This document shows, piece after piece, positions 16,243-25,244 of a stretch of DNA of 64,000 bases. The translations under genes were made by a program, and so were the position numbers. The notes beneath the pieces were generated by a model. The model saw only the letters and a program-made list of their open reading frames with translations, made no database searches and was not told the DNA's origin. This DNA is from Vibrio pacinii DSM 19139 (lineage in GTDB: Bacteria; Pseudomonadota; Gammaproteobacteria; Enterobacterales; Vibrionaceae), in assembly GCF_000711795.1 (NCBI RefSeq), contig NZ_KL543976.1:248001-312000 (forward strand), in the 5' to 3' direction. The number at the start of each line of letters is the position of its first letter. Within the stretch, counting starts at the first letter, position 1.

Positions 16243-18531
16243 TTACTTCAAACAATATAGACTGTAGTAGGTTTCACCCTGCTCGCTAGTTTCAATTTCG
16301 ACACCGTGAGTATCATGTTCAAAACCAGGGAAACGGGCATCAAAACCTTGAAGAGCCAGTAAGTAGTCAATAACAGCCGTGTTGCCCTCTTCTACTTTTT
16401 CACCAGGCATCATTAATGGGATACCAGGTGGGTAAGGCACCACTTGCACGGCAACGATCCGACCGACCATATCTTTAACAGCCACTCGTTCAACATTGCC
16501 TTTCACTAACTGACCGTAAGTTTCACGTGGGCTCTTCACTACGTCAGGCAGTTGGGTAAATGCGTTATCCATATGCTCTAGCATGCCAGTCGTCGCTATC
16601 GCTTGGTGCATTTGCTCAGCAAGATCTTTAATCCCCATATCTGCATAACGCTCTGGATGTTGTTCAACCAAGTTAGGCAGCACAATGCTCAACGGGGCAT
16701 TAGCATCATAGTGACGTTTAAATTCCACCAAACCAGAGATCAATGATCCCCATTTGCCTTTAGTCGCACCAATAGAGAATAGAACCAAGAATGAGTAAGG
16801 TTCGGTCTTCTCAACCACAATGCCACGGCTAGATAGGAATGAAGAAACTAATGTCGCGGGGATACCACTTTGTTCTAGTTCACCATCGATATTCATACCT
16901 GGAGTCAGTACCGTTGCTTTGATTGGGTCAAGCATGCAGTAATCATCACCTAGGTCACCAAAACCGTGCCATTTTTCATTCGGTTTCAAACACCAGCAAC
17001 TTGGATCAGTTTTTAATTTATGGTCATCAACTTGAGCAAATGGCACGCCGTCAATCGTGTCAGGCTGCCACATGTCAAACCACCAATCGTTTTGATCACG
17101 TTGTTCAATTTGTTGCTTAATGTTGACGATAGACTTACGGAACGCAACCGCTTCGCTAATACACTCATCAGTCAGATACTCACCCGAGTCATCCATCATC
17201 TTCGCTGATACATCAGTCGAAGCAATGATGCTGTATTGTGGAGACGTTGATGTGTGCATCATAAACGCTTCGTTAAACAGTGCAGGTTCAATTGGCACTT
17301 TACCTGAACGCAGGTGAATCATTGATGCTTGAGAAAGTGCAGCAAGCAACTTGTGAGTCGAGTGAGTAACTGAAATCGTTGCGTCATCTGGATGACGTTC
17401 GCCACGGTGCATACCATAACGACCTTCATACAAATCATTGAAACGCGCATACGCATACCAAGCTTCATCGTAGTGAATGCGCGGCACTGATTCGCTTAAT
17501 AGTCGCGTTGTAGTTTCAACGTTGTAGCACAAACCGTCATAAGTCGAGTTGGTTAATGCTGCAAGTACAGGCAGTGTCTCTTTGTCTGTAACGATTGGGC
17601 TTTGATCCATTTTCTGTTGGATCGCCTCTGGCGTCATTTGACTTGAAGGTACAGGGCCAATCACACCACGTGCATTACGCTTAGGGACCATGTAGATAGG
17701 CATTGCGCCCGACATATTCAGCGCATAGTTGAGAGATTTATGACAGTTACGGTCAACTAACACCGTATCGCCATCCGTCACTGCTGAATGGAGGATAATT
17801 TCATTACTTGATGAACTACCGCCGACAGAGAAATAAGTGTAATCGGCACCAAAAACACGCGCTGCATTTTTTTCTGCTTCTGCAACAGGGCCGTTATGAT
17901 CATTCAGAGAGCCTAACTCTCCAACAGAGATCGATAGATCTGAGCGCAACATTTGCTCGCCGTAAAAGTCGACGAAGGCTTTACCTACCGGCGTTTTCAT
18001 AAACGCTGTGCCACCAGTGTGACCAGGGGTATGCCATGAATACTCATGCGAGTCATCGAAGTTAACCATGGCGCCAAAAAATGGTGGCAAAATGGTATCT
18101 AAGTAACGCTTAGCTGCTGCTTTTATACGTCCAGCAATAAACTTAGGGCTGTCTTCGGGGACATAAATCACCCCATCCATCGCCTCAACGAACTCTAGCG
18201 TCAGTGATGAAGAGTAACTTTTAGACATACCTAATAAGATTGGAATACCCGCACATCGTGAGCGAATATTTTGAATTGTTTCAAGCGCTAGAGCCGGATC
18301 CATTTGACATAGTTGCCAACTAATAATCACAGTACTATACGCCGGACTTGAAGAAGCACACGTTGCAAATTGATCTAATGTTCTGCAATGCTCAATATTA
18401 ATATTATCTTGCTTTAAATAGACAGAAATTGATTCAACACTTTTAACGTTTGCATTTTCATTACTTAAATCAGCCACTAATAATACTGGAAACTGACTAG
18501 CCAAGCGTTCTGGTAAACTATGGGTACTCAT
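16243..18531 (-). CDS. Second Orn/Lys/Arg decarboxylase, AdiA-sized paralogue
   Basis: This 762-residue PLP enzyme is collinear with the downstream AdiA-like protein but clearly diverged. It has a wing domain at residues 1-150, GHTGGTAFMK (AdiA-type has GHQGG), MLRSDLSISVGELGSLNDH, GSSSSNEIILH and DRNCHKSLN. Lys394 in VTHSTHKLLAALSQ binds PLP. It ends with the usual YPPGIPLMMPGE and FPGFEHDTHG motifs. GTG at 18537 or ATG at 18531 can start it; AGGAG sits upstream. Because the next gene on the other side is PotE-like, ornithine is a reasonable alternative substrate, but its length and sequence are closer to arginine decarboxylases. The divergent promoter region is long, suggesting regulation. 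Confidence 0.85.
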   Translation of the reverse strand: MSTHSLPERLASQFPVLLVADLSNENANVKSVESISVYLKQDNINIEHCRTLDQFATCASSSPAYSTVIISWQLCQMDPALALETIQNIRSRCAGIPILLGMSKSYSSSLTLEFVEAMDGVIYVPEDSPKFIAGRIKAAAKRYLDTILPPFFGAMVNFDDSHEYSWHTPGHTGGTAFMKTPVGKAFVDFYGEQMLRSDLSISVGELGSLNDHNGPVAEAEKNAARVFGADYTYFSVGGSSSSNEIILHSAVTDGDTVLVDRNCHKSLNYALNMSGAMPIYMVPKRNARGVIGPVPSSQMTPEAIQQKMDQSPIVTDKETLPVLAALTNSTYDGLCYNVETTTRLLSESVPRIHYDEAWYAYARFNDLYEGRYGMHRGERHPDDATISVTHSTHKLLAALSQASMIHLRSGKVPIEPALFNEAFMMHTSTSPQYSIIASTDVSAKMMDDSGEYLTDECISEAVAFRKSIVNIKQQIEQRDQNDWWFDMWQPDTIDGVPFAQVDDHKLKTDPSCWCLKPNEKWHGFGDLGDDYCMLDPIKATVLTPGMNIDGELEQSGIPATLVSSFLSSRGIVVEKTEPYSFLVLFSIGATKGKWGSLISGLVEFKRHYDANAPLSIVLPNLVEQHPERYADMGIKDLAEQMHQAIATTGMLEHMDNAFTQLPDVVKSPRETYGQLVKGNVERVAVKDMVGRIVAVQVVPYPPGIPLMMPGEKVEEGNTAVIDYLLALQGFDARFPGFEHDTHGVEIETSEQGETYYSLYCLK

Positions 18532-19173
18532 ATTCACACTTGCTCCTAATTAGAAATTTATTTATCGAGGGGTAACCTGTTGAGCCGAATTATGTTGAAC
18601 AAACCGTTGATACATAAATCTCATTTGAAGGATCGAATCATCACATAACAGTAATCGTATAAAAATACAGCATAAAATCCAAAACCAAAGCCCATTAGGG
18701 TTAAAGTGAGATGCGTCTATAAAATTGAATAGAAAAAGGAAATTACGTGACTCAGACCTCAAATTGTCAACTAAGTTCATAATGTATTTAGATAAAGTTA
18801 AATATCTCCAACACTCGCCCAGCTCAGTAAATAATCAAAAACACGTCATTTGATGGATCGCATCATCTAAACGAGATTATCAACTAGCAACTTAGCCCCC
18901 TAATATTGCGCCATCAAGTTTAGTCCACTTGTACTGAGTTATGGTCATAAGTAATGAAGATTGAGTGAACCTTTTATTTCCAAAAAATAAACATGTTCTT
19001 AAATGCACTCAATTTAATTTGTCTCACTGAGCTTAACAACGGACAGTCAAATACTTTCATAAAGAGTTTATTTAACTCTCTATTAGATATATGTGTTTTT
19101 TATTTCTTTTCCCATTGAGTTAATGACTAAGTGGGGATGCAATTTTTATTAATTTAAACTCTAGGAGCTTAAA
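18532..19173. other. Divergent control region between decarboxylase and potE-like gene (642 bp)
   Basis: This AT-rich region carries the promoters of the minus-strand decarboxylases and the plus-strand transporter operon. A CCTTCAAANGNGATT motif lies at 18617-18631 (minus). A 72-codon minus-strand frame at 18562-18780 has no ribosome site or recognisable motif. No gene is convincing. Confidence 0.5.
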
Positions 19174-20517
19174 ATGGCTGATTCTAGTAATAAAAAGATG
19201 ACGCTTACCGGGCTAACTACGTTAGTTGCGGTAAACATGATGGGTTCGGGCATTATCATGCTTCCATCTTCTATGGCACAAATTGGTGCGGTATCATTAC
19301 TTTCATGGATCATTACGGCTGTGGGTTCGATGGCTATCGCCTACTCATTCGCTCAGCTTGGTGTATTTTGTAACCGCTCAGGTGGTATGTCAGCATATTC
19401 TGAAGAAGCTCATGGTAAGTCTAGCTTCTTCATGGCGTCATTCTTGTATTATCTCTCATTGGCTATCGGTAACGTTGCGATTGCTATTTCTGCGGTCGGT
19501 TACTTAACTCCGTTTATTCCTTGGCTAGGCACTGGTGCAACGCCTTTGTTTGTTGGTGTTGTCGGTCTAATTTGGCTAACTATCGTGGCGAACTTCGGCG
19601 GTGCGCGTTTAACGGGTAAAATAGGCGCTATCACGGTCTGGGGTGTGATCATTCCTGTTGCAGGTTTGGGTATTATTGGTTGGTTCTGGTTCTCAGCAGA
19701 GACCTTTGCACAAGCATGGAACCCACATAACCTTGAGTTCTCTGACGCTATTGCACAAAGTATCCCACTAACATTATGGGCATTCTTGGGTATGGAATCA
19801 GCCGCTCAAAACTCAGATGCTGTTGAAAATCCGAAGAAAAATGTCCCACTTGCATGTCTGTTCGGTACGCTCGGCGCTGCTGTTATTTACATTCTGTCAA
19901 CAGCAGTAATCTTTGGTATCGTTCCAGATGCTGAGCTAGCAAATTCTAGCGCTCCATTTGCATTTGTTTATGCTCAAATGTTTAACCCATTTGTTGGTAA
20001 CATCATCATGGCACTGGCTGTTATTGCTTGTGTTGGTTCGCTTCTGGGTTGGCAGTTCACACTGGCTGAAACTGCAAAATTCACTGCCGATTCCCGCATG
20101 TTCCCTAAAGTGTTTGCAAAACTAAACAAAGCAGGTGCACCTGTAATGGGTATGCTGATTGCAGGTGTCATCCAAACGGTCTTCGCCGTAACCACAATGT
20201 CTCCTGATGCTGCCGCGCAGTTCAGTAAACTGGTTGACCTTGCAGCCGTAACCAACATTGTTCCTTATATCACTGCGATTTCTGCACTCGTTATTGTGAT
20301 GAAGAAAGCAAACGTCACTGGCAAAGCATATAAACTAAATATCGTTTGCATGCTGGTTGCCATTATCTACAGCGCATACGCACTCTATGCATCAGGTATG
20401 GAAGCGGTATTTGGTGGCATGGTAGTCATGATGCTTTCTTATCTTCTTTACGGCTTCATCGCTTACCGTTTTGAAAAAGACGAAACGGCTCAAGCGTCCG
20501 TCGAATCAAATAGTTAA
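19174..20517 (+). CDS. potE: PotE-like putrescine/ornithine antiporter (APC family)
   Basis: This 447-residue inner-membrane transporter has about 12 helices. It follows E. coli PotE closely, including VNMMGSGIIMLPSSMAQIG in TM1, SWIITAVGSMAIAYSFAQ, ANFGGARLTGKIGAITVWGVIIPV, TLWAFLGMESA and SLLGWQFTLAE. PotE exchanges cytoplasmic putrescine for external ornithine and supports acid resistance together with a decarboxylase. TAGGAG precedes the ATG. It is the first gene of a plus-strand transport series (20573, 21676, 22994, 23996) and is divergent from the decarboxylase pair. If the partner enzyme is arginine-specific, the exchanged pair could differ. Confidence 0.88.
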   Translation: MADSSNKKMTLTGLTTLVAVNMMGSGIIMLPSSMAQIGAVSLLSWIITAVGSMAIAYSFAQLGVFCNRSGGMSAYSEEAHGKSSFFMASFLYYLSLAIGNVAIAISAVGYLTPFIPWLGTGATPLFVGVVGLIWLTIVANFGGARLTGKIGAITVWGVIIPVAGLGIIGWFWFSAETFAQAWNPHNLEFSDAIAQSIPLTLWAFLGMESAAQNSDAVENPKKNVPLACLFGTLGAAVIYILSTAVIFGIVPDAELANSSAPFAFVYAQMFNPFVGNIIMALAVIACVGSLLGWQFTLAETAKFTADSRMFPKVFAKLNKAGAPVMGMLIAGVIQTVFAVTTMSPDAAAQFSKLVDLAAVTNIVPYITAISALVIVMKKANVTGKAYKLNIVCMLVAIIYSAYALYASGMEAVFGGMVVMMLSYLLYGFIAYRFEKDETAQASVESNS

Positions 20518-20572
20518 TCAGTGAAATCGAACGATACCACTTATGTTGATTAAAGAATTAGGAAAAATAGTT

Positions 20573-21451
20573 ATGTTGAATAAGAAATCATTGGTACAGA
20601 GTGCATTGGCACTTTCCGTACTACTACCTGCGACCATGAATGTGGCTTTTGCCAATGAAAATAGCCTAACATTTGGTTACCTTGCTGATGAAGCACCATT
20701 CTCATCACTGAGCCAAGTGACAGGTCAGCCTTCAGGTTACGCCATTGATCTTTGTAAAGCTGTTGCCAACTCAATGGACGTAAAGAGCAGTAACATTAAG
20801 TTTGTCCCTGTTACTTTAGATTCAGGGCTACAAAAGCTTTCAAACAATGAAATCGACGCCTTATGTAGCGCAGTGACACCAACGGCAGAACGTCGTCAGC
20901 AAGCGAGCTTCTCATTGCCAATCTTCCAAGGTGGCGTTAGCGCGGTTTTAAATCAAGATGCCCAACAAGACTTAAAACGTGTACTTGAAGGAAAACCTGC
21001 ACACCAAGGTCCTAAATGGCGTGCAACGGTAAACCGAGGCCTTGCTAATCACACTTACGTTGTTCACAAACAAACCGTGACAGAAGCATGGGTGAAAGAG
21101 CAAGTGAAACGCCTAGGTGTGATTGCTAATGTTGTGGCTGTAGATACCCACCAACAAGGTCTCGCCATGGTGAGCTCTGGCAAGGCAGACGCCTATTTTG
21201 CTGAAGTTGATTCTCTCAGCAGTGAAATGACCAAAGGCAACTATGACAATCTAGAACTGTCAGGTCGCGTTTACCAAACGGCACTACAGTCACTAGCATT
21301 GCCACGCAATAACGACGATTTCAGATTCGCTGTCGATAAAGCATTGAGTGATGCATATAACAGCAATGGTTTCGCTGAATTGTACCAAGGTTACTTTGGT
21401 CATCAGCATTCTGAAGGTCTGGAAGCGATCAAATATTTTTCTTTGAAATAA
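20573..21451 (+). CDS. Amino-acid-type solute-binding protein (SBP_bac_3), orphan
   Basis: This 292-residue periplasmic protein of the family-3 binding fold has a signal peptide (MLNKKSLVQSALALSVLLPATMNVAFA) and LTFGYLADEAPFSSL at the mature start. GYAIDLCKAVA and ALCSAVTPTAERR, typical of polar amino-acid binding lobes, follow, then GLAMVSSGKADAYFAE. I start it at the ATG at 20573, preceded by AGGAA; an upstream in-frame ATG at 20543 would misplace the signal peptide. No ABC permease or ATPase gene is near; both neighbours are APC antiporters. It may therefore feed or sense an amino acid for the antiporters or an unlinked ABC system. It is 55 nt after potE and probably co-transcribed with it. 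Confidence 0.87.
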   Translation: MLNKKSLVQSALALSVLLPATMNVAFANENSLTFGYLADEAPFSSLSQVTGQPSGYAIDLCKAVANSMDVKSSNIKFVPVTLDSGLQKLSNNEIDALCSAVTPTAERRQQASFSLPIFQGGVSAVLNQDAQQDLKRVLEGKPAHQGPKWRATVNRGLANHTYVVHKQTVTEAWVKEQVKRLGVIANVVAVDTHQQGLAMVSSGKADAYFAEVDSLSSEMTKGNYDNLELSGRVYQTALQSLALPRNNDDFRFAVDKALSDAYNSNGFAELYQGYFGHQHSEGLEAIKYFSLK

Positions 21452-21463
21452 ACCATCGCTAAA

Positions 21464-21504
21464 TAACAAACCTACTGTCGGACCACCCAACAGTAGGTTT
21501 GTTA
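21464..21504 (+). terminator. Hairpin after the orphan binding-protein gene
   Basis: A 15-bp perfect stem (TAACAAACCTACTGT/ACAGTAGGTTTGTTA, 21464-21478 with 21490-21504) has an 11-nt loop. The T-rich 3' stem arm is present but no long trailing T tract, so termination may be partial. Confidence 0.65.
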
Positions 21505-21675
21505 CCTAGCCTAAATTGCAAAGCATTGATTGAGCGATTTGATATGTGATTTGCAATTCAGGTTGGCCAAAACCGTTAAGAGCATATGGCAGCAACAAAG
21601 CTATTGGCGAGTAATGCAATAACAACCATGCCTTGTCGAACCACGCATTCAAATAATTTTCGAGTAACGTTTAAG

Positions 21676-23016
21676 ATGACATCAACAACACCGACTAAAA
21701 CCAAATCATTAGGGCTATGGACCTGTACTGCCCTAATCATCGGCAACATGATTGGCTCAGGCTTTTTCATCGCACCTGCCGCACTTGCTCCTTATGGAAC
21801 CGTAGCCATTATTGGCTGGGGTCTGATGGCACTTGCCGCGGTTTGTCTTGGAATGGTATTTGCGCGCCTGGCACGTATTGCCCCAACTACTGGTGGTCCT
21901 TATGCCTATACTCGACTAGGTTTTGGCCGCTTTACTGGGTTTTTAGTCGCTTGGGGTTATTGGATTTCTATTTGGGCCTCTTTACCAGCGATGGCCGCAG
22001 GCTTAGTCGGTTATCTCAACAGTTTATTTCCCGTGCTGCAAGAAATGCCCGCGGCCAATGTTTTGATCGGATTAGGTTCCATTTGGTTGATTGCAGGCAT
22101 TAACATTAAAGGGGTCAAAGAAGCGGGGCTATTTCAAGCAGTTACTGTTTATACCAAGTTAATTCCTTTCATTGGTATTAGTGTGTTTGGTTTGTTTTGG
22201 GTCGATTGGAGCCACTTTGCTGTTCTTAACCCAAGCGATCAACCCTTCTTCAGCGCGCTGGCCGCCACCGCACCGCTGACTATGTTTGCCTTTTTAGGCA
22301 TTGAGTCCGCAACGGTCCCTGCTGGTGATGTAGAAGATGCCGACAAAACCATTCCACGCGCCACCATTTTAGGCACGTTAGTCTCATCAATGGTGTACAT
22401 CTTAGGTACCACGGTCGTGCTGGGCGTACTGCCAAGAGAAGTCTTGATTAACTCTAGCGCACCGTTTGCAGATGCCGCGGATGCGATGTGGGGCTCCACC
22501 GCTGCAACCATTATCTCTGTTGCCGCCATTATCTCATCCCTTGGAGCGATAAATGGCTGGACACTGCTGATGGGGCAAGTGCCAATGGCTGCGGCTCGCG
22601 ATGGCGCTATGCCAACTGTATTTGCAAAAGTAAACAAGGCAGGTTCGCCTAAATATGGCATTTTAATTTCTGCTACCTTGGCGAGTCTGTTACTGATTTT
22701 TGACATATCAGGTGGCAAAGAGATGGCGACTTTTTATAACTTGATCGTCGATTTGTCCACCGATGCGGCAATGATCCCTTACGTATTCTGCTGCGCTGTA
22801 GAGGGAATTCTATACGTCAAAAAAGATAAGCTATCTAAGGTTCTCAATATAAAAAGCTATATTCCTGTGGGGACAGTTGCCTTTGTCTTTTCAGTTGCGA
22901 CTATTTATGGCAGCGGGCCAACGGCAGGAATGTGGAGCTTACTATTGTTGATGTTGGCTGTGCCGGTTTGGTTACTGATTGAGAAAGAAAATTATGCCGC
23001 AAAAAATGCTGACTAA
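21676..23016 (+). CDS. APC-family amino-acid/polyamine antiporter (AdiC-like)
   Basis: This 446-residue, roughly 12-helix transporter has GNMIGSGFFIAPAALAPYG in TM1 and APTTGGPYAYTRLGFGRFTGF, FAFLGIESATVPAGDVEDA and INGWTLLMGQVPMAAARDGAMP. The last two resemble AdiC (arginine/agmatine exchange). It would therefore partner the AdiA-like decarboxylase, though other substrates are possible. Several in-frame starts exist upstream; I use the ATG at 21676, which gives the short polar N-terminus usual for the family. Its end overlaps the next gene by 23 nt, indicating translational coupling. Confidence 0.85.
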   Translation: MTSTTPTKTKSLGLWTCTALIIGNMIGSGFFIAPAALAPYGTVAIIGWGLMALAAVCLGMVFARLARIAPTTGGPYAYTRLGFGRFTGFLVAWGYWISIWASLPAMAAGLVGYLNSLFPVLQEMPAANVLIGLGSIWLIAGINIKGVKEAGLFQAVTVYTKLIPFIGISVFGLFWVDWSHFAVLNPSDQPFFSALAATAPLTMFAFLGIESATVPAGDVEDADKTIPRATILGTLVSSMVYILGTTVVLGVLPREVLINSSAPFADAADAMWGSTAATIISVAAIISSLGAINGWTLLMGQVPMAAARDGAMPTVFAKVNKAGSPKYGILISATLASLLLIFDISGGKEMATFYNLIVDLSTDAAMIPYVFCCAVEGILYVKKDKLSKVLNIKSYIPVGTVAFVFSVATIYGSGPTAGMWSLLLLMLAVPVWLLIEKENYAAKNAD

Positions 23017-23947
23017 TACGCAAAAAAAAGAGCGTCAGTTAATCCAGTTTTCGATAGCGATGGGGACAGTTTATACCATCGCTGGGATAACTTGGGGGAT
23101 CCTCATTCAATCTGGGATCATCCTTTTTGATGCTATCTACTCAGGGGTGTCGATTTTACTGTCAATGCTGACTATGTATGCCCTGTTAGTGATTAATAAA
23201 GACAACAGCTTTGATGCTAACCAGTGTCATAACAGCAGCTTCCATATGGGACGAACCGCGGTAGAGCCCTTAGTGAACATGGTTAAATCTATAGTCATTA
23301 TTTCTATCTGTTTGTATGGTTTCGTCAGTGCAGTGTTGGTATTGCATCAAGGTGGAGCTGAGAATAATAACGCTTCTTCTGGTATTTATTACGGTATCAC
23401 CACAGCATTAATCTGTGTAGGCAGCTGGGGCTACCTTAAGTTTTTAGGCCAACAGCATAATGACCTTATTCAAGCCGAATGTGAGCAGTGGATGGTCGAT
23501 GCCGTCTTTAGCTTGTTGGTGGTGGTCTCTTTTACCATCAGCTATCTATTCAACCAAACAGAATCGTTACAGCATCTCGCCGGTTATGTTGATCCGATGA
23601 CAGTGATTGTAGCAACGCTGTATTTCATCAAAGTCCCGATCAACAGATTAATAAAAAGTACCAAGGAGCTTCTGGTTATGGCTCCAGACGAGACGATTCA
23701 GCAGCAAATAAAACAAGTATTGCAACCATTTTTAGCACAGTATGATTTCGATAACCAAATCACACGAGCAACGAAAACGGGGCGGCAGCTCTATGTAGAT
23801 GTCACTTTTATCATCGATAAACCCGAGCGTACCTTTAGAATTGAGCAACTCGATAAAATACGCACAGAAATTGAGTCGCAACTCAAGTTAATCAACGATG
23901 ACTTATGGTTGACCGTTTCCTTTACCAATGATCGTTACTGGGCCTAG
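22994..23947 (+). CDS. Cation diffusion facilitator-like membrane protein with altered metal site
   Basis: This 317-residue protein has six predicted helices and a C-terminal cytoplasmic alpha/beta domain, as in the CDF family of zinc and iron exporters. The transport-site residues differ from YiiP. TM2 has Asp46 but Ser50 where the second Asp is expected (FDAIYS). TM5 has Gln165 and Asp169 where His and Asp are expected (QWMVD). It therefore may not move zinc. The ATG at 22994 lies inside the end of the AdiC-like gene and is preceded by GAGAAAG; a TTG at 22979 is less likely. The position in a polyamine/amino-acid transport series is unusual for a CDF. Confidence 0.78.
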   Translation: MPQKMLTNTQKKERQLIQFSIAMGTVYTIAGITWGILIQSGIILFDAIYSGVSILLSMLTMYALLVINKDNSFDANQCHNSSFHMGRTAVEPLVNMVKSIVIISICLYGFVSAVLVLHQGGAENNNASSGIYYGITTALICVGSWGYLKFLGQQHNDLIQAECEQWMVDAVFSLLVVVSFTISYLFNQTESLQHLAGYVDPMTVIVATLYFIKVPINRLIKSTKELLVMAPDETIQQQIKQVLQPFLAQYDFDNQITRATKTGRQLYVDVTFIIDKPERTFRIEQLDKIRTEIESQLKLINDDLWLTVSFTNDRYWA

Positions 23948-23995
23948 TTACAGTCTGTCATTCTCCTCCTTAAGCAAATAAGAAGCTCTGAAATT

Positions 23996-24880
23996 ATGCA
24001 AAACAAAACGTTAGGCATTCTCTATGCCATGTGTGGTGTCTTTATATTGAGCTTTGATAGCGTCTTGGTAAGAATGATTGACACCTCACCATGGACTCTG
24101 ATTTTTTGGCGCGGTATTTTGTTATCGACAACCATTGCCATCCTCGCACTTTGTACTCGTAAAACGGCTCAACAACAAGCTGTGCCTTTCTCCATCGTCG
24201 ATATCATTGGCGGCGTTGCCTTTGCCACATCCACGTTATTTTTTGTACTGTCTGTCAGCAATACCGATGCCGCCAGCACACTCGCTATTTTCAATACCGC
24301 TCCTTTTTTTGCCGCGGTTATTGCCTTTATCACTATGAAGGAAAAACTCGCTCTCCATACGCTGGTAGCAATGGGTGTTTCCATCTCAGGTATCGCAATC
24401 ATTTTTGATCATGGCTTGGCTGTAGGTCAGGCGCTAGGTGACTATTATGCGCTCGTGGCAGCGATCGGATCAGCGTGTTACCTTGTGTCATTAAGAAAAA
24501 GTCGCGGCGTGAATAGTCATACAATTCTTATCATTGGTGGGCTAACCATGGCGGTCATTGCTCTAATCAATGGCGCGACGCCCTCCGAACTAAATCAGAT
24601 ACAATTTAGTTATATGGCGATATTAGGCATTATCGTCGTCCCTTTATCTGGTCTATGTATCGCAAAATCTTCACAGTATTTACCTGCAGCTCAAACCGCA
24701 CTGATCCTATTATTAGAGCTACTGTTAGGGCCTCTTTGGGTGTTTTTGGCACTCAACGAACAACCCGCAACAGAAAATCTAATCGGCGGCAGCATTGTGC
24801 TCATTGCTCTGACTGTTCATAGTATTTGGGAGCACCTCTGTGAAAGTAAAGTCCCCCTTGCCACTTCCGTTGCTAAGTAA
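23996..24880 (+). CDS. EamA/DMT-family exporter
   Basis: This 294-residue protein has ten predicted helices arranged as two EamA repeats (residues about 5-140 and 150-285). Signatures include LSFDSVLVRMIDTSPWTLIFWRG near the N-terminus and SSQYLPAAQTALILLLELLLGPLWVFLALNEQP in the second repeat. Relatives export amino acids and metabolites. It starts 48 nt after the CDF-like gene on the same strand and ends the plus-strand transport series. The substrate is unknown. Confidence 0.88.
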   Translation: MQNKTLGILYAMCGVFILSFDSVLVRMIDTSPWTLIFWRGILLSTTIAILALCTRKTAQQQAVPFSIVDIIGGVAFATSTLFFVLSVSNTDAASTLAIFNTAPFFAAVIAFITMKEKLALHTLVAMGVSISGIAIIFDHGLAVGQALGDYYALVAAIGSACYLVSLRKSRGVNSHTILIIGGLTMAVIALINGATPSELNQIQFSYMAILGIIVVPLSGLCIAKSSQYLPAAQTALILLLELLLGPLWVFLALNEQPATENLIGGSIVLIALTVHSIWEHLCESKVPLATSVAK

Positions 24881-24946
24881 ACAGCTCAATTTTCGCTGCT
24901 TTTATGTCCACAAACTTAAGCTCAAGCTAGATTTGACGGATTTAGC

Positions 24947-24961
24947 CCTTCAAAAGTGATT
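24947..24961 (+). promoter_or_regulatory. CCTTCAAANGNGATT motif, copy upstream of the DUF1656/FUSC operon
   Basis: CCTTCAAAAGTGATT lies about 60 bp before the start of the gene at 25022. Copies of the same pattern occur at 18617-18631 (minus), 36549-36563 and 43349-43363. Function unknown. Confidence 0.35.
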
Positions 24962-25021
24962 ACCTCTCTCGTTTCACTCGAGTTAGATTAGCCATCATTA
25001 AAAATAATCGAGAGACAGATC

Positions 25022-25234
25022 ATGATTGATATGCCACACGAACTTGTTTGGGGTGAAGTCTATCTACCACCGTTACTCGTTACCGTCGCCATTGCCTACG
25101 CACTTGCTATGTTGGTGAGTTCGGTAGCCGTCAAGACTGGCTTTCATAGACACGTAGCACTTCCTGCGGTGGTCGAAGTGTGCCTGGTGGTTATTTTCAC
25201 CGGTATTATTGGCCAATTTATTGCCATATTCTAA
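25022..25234 (+). CDS. DUF1656 small inner-membrane protein (AaeX-like)
   Basis: This 70-residue protein has two hydrophobic helices and the HELVWGEVYLPPLLV start typical of DUF1656, the small subunit that accompanies AaeA/AaeB-type efflux pumps. The ATG follows GAGAGAC. It is the first gene of a four-gene operon, 10 nt before the adaptor. Its role in such pumps is not known in detail. Confidence 0.9.
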   Translation: MIDMPHELVWGEVYLPPLLVTVAIAYALAMLVSSVAVKTGFHRHVALPAVVEVCLVVIFTGIIGQFIAIF

Positions 25235-25244
25235 GGAAAAAAGA

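Noticed and set aside
18562..18780. A 72-codon minus-strand frame before the decarboxylase, considered as a SpeFL-like arginine/ornithine-sensing leader peptide
   Set aside because: No ribosome-binding site, no similarity to SpeFL beyond a final Arg, and an AT-rich composition like non-coding DNA.
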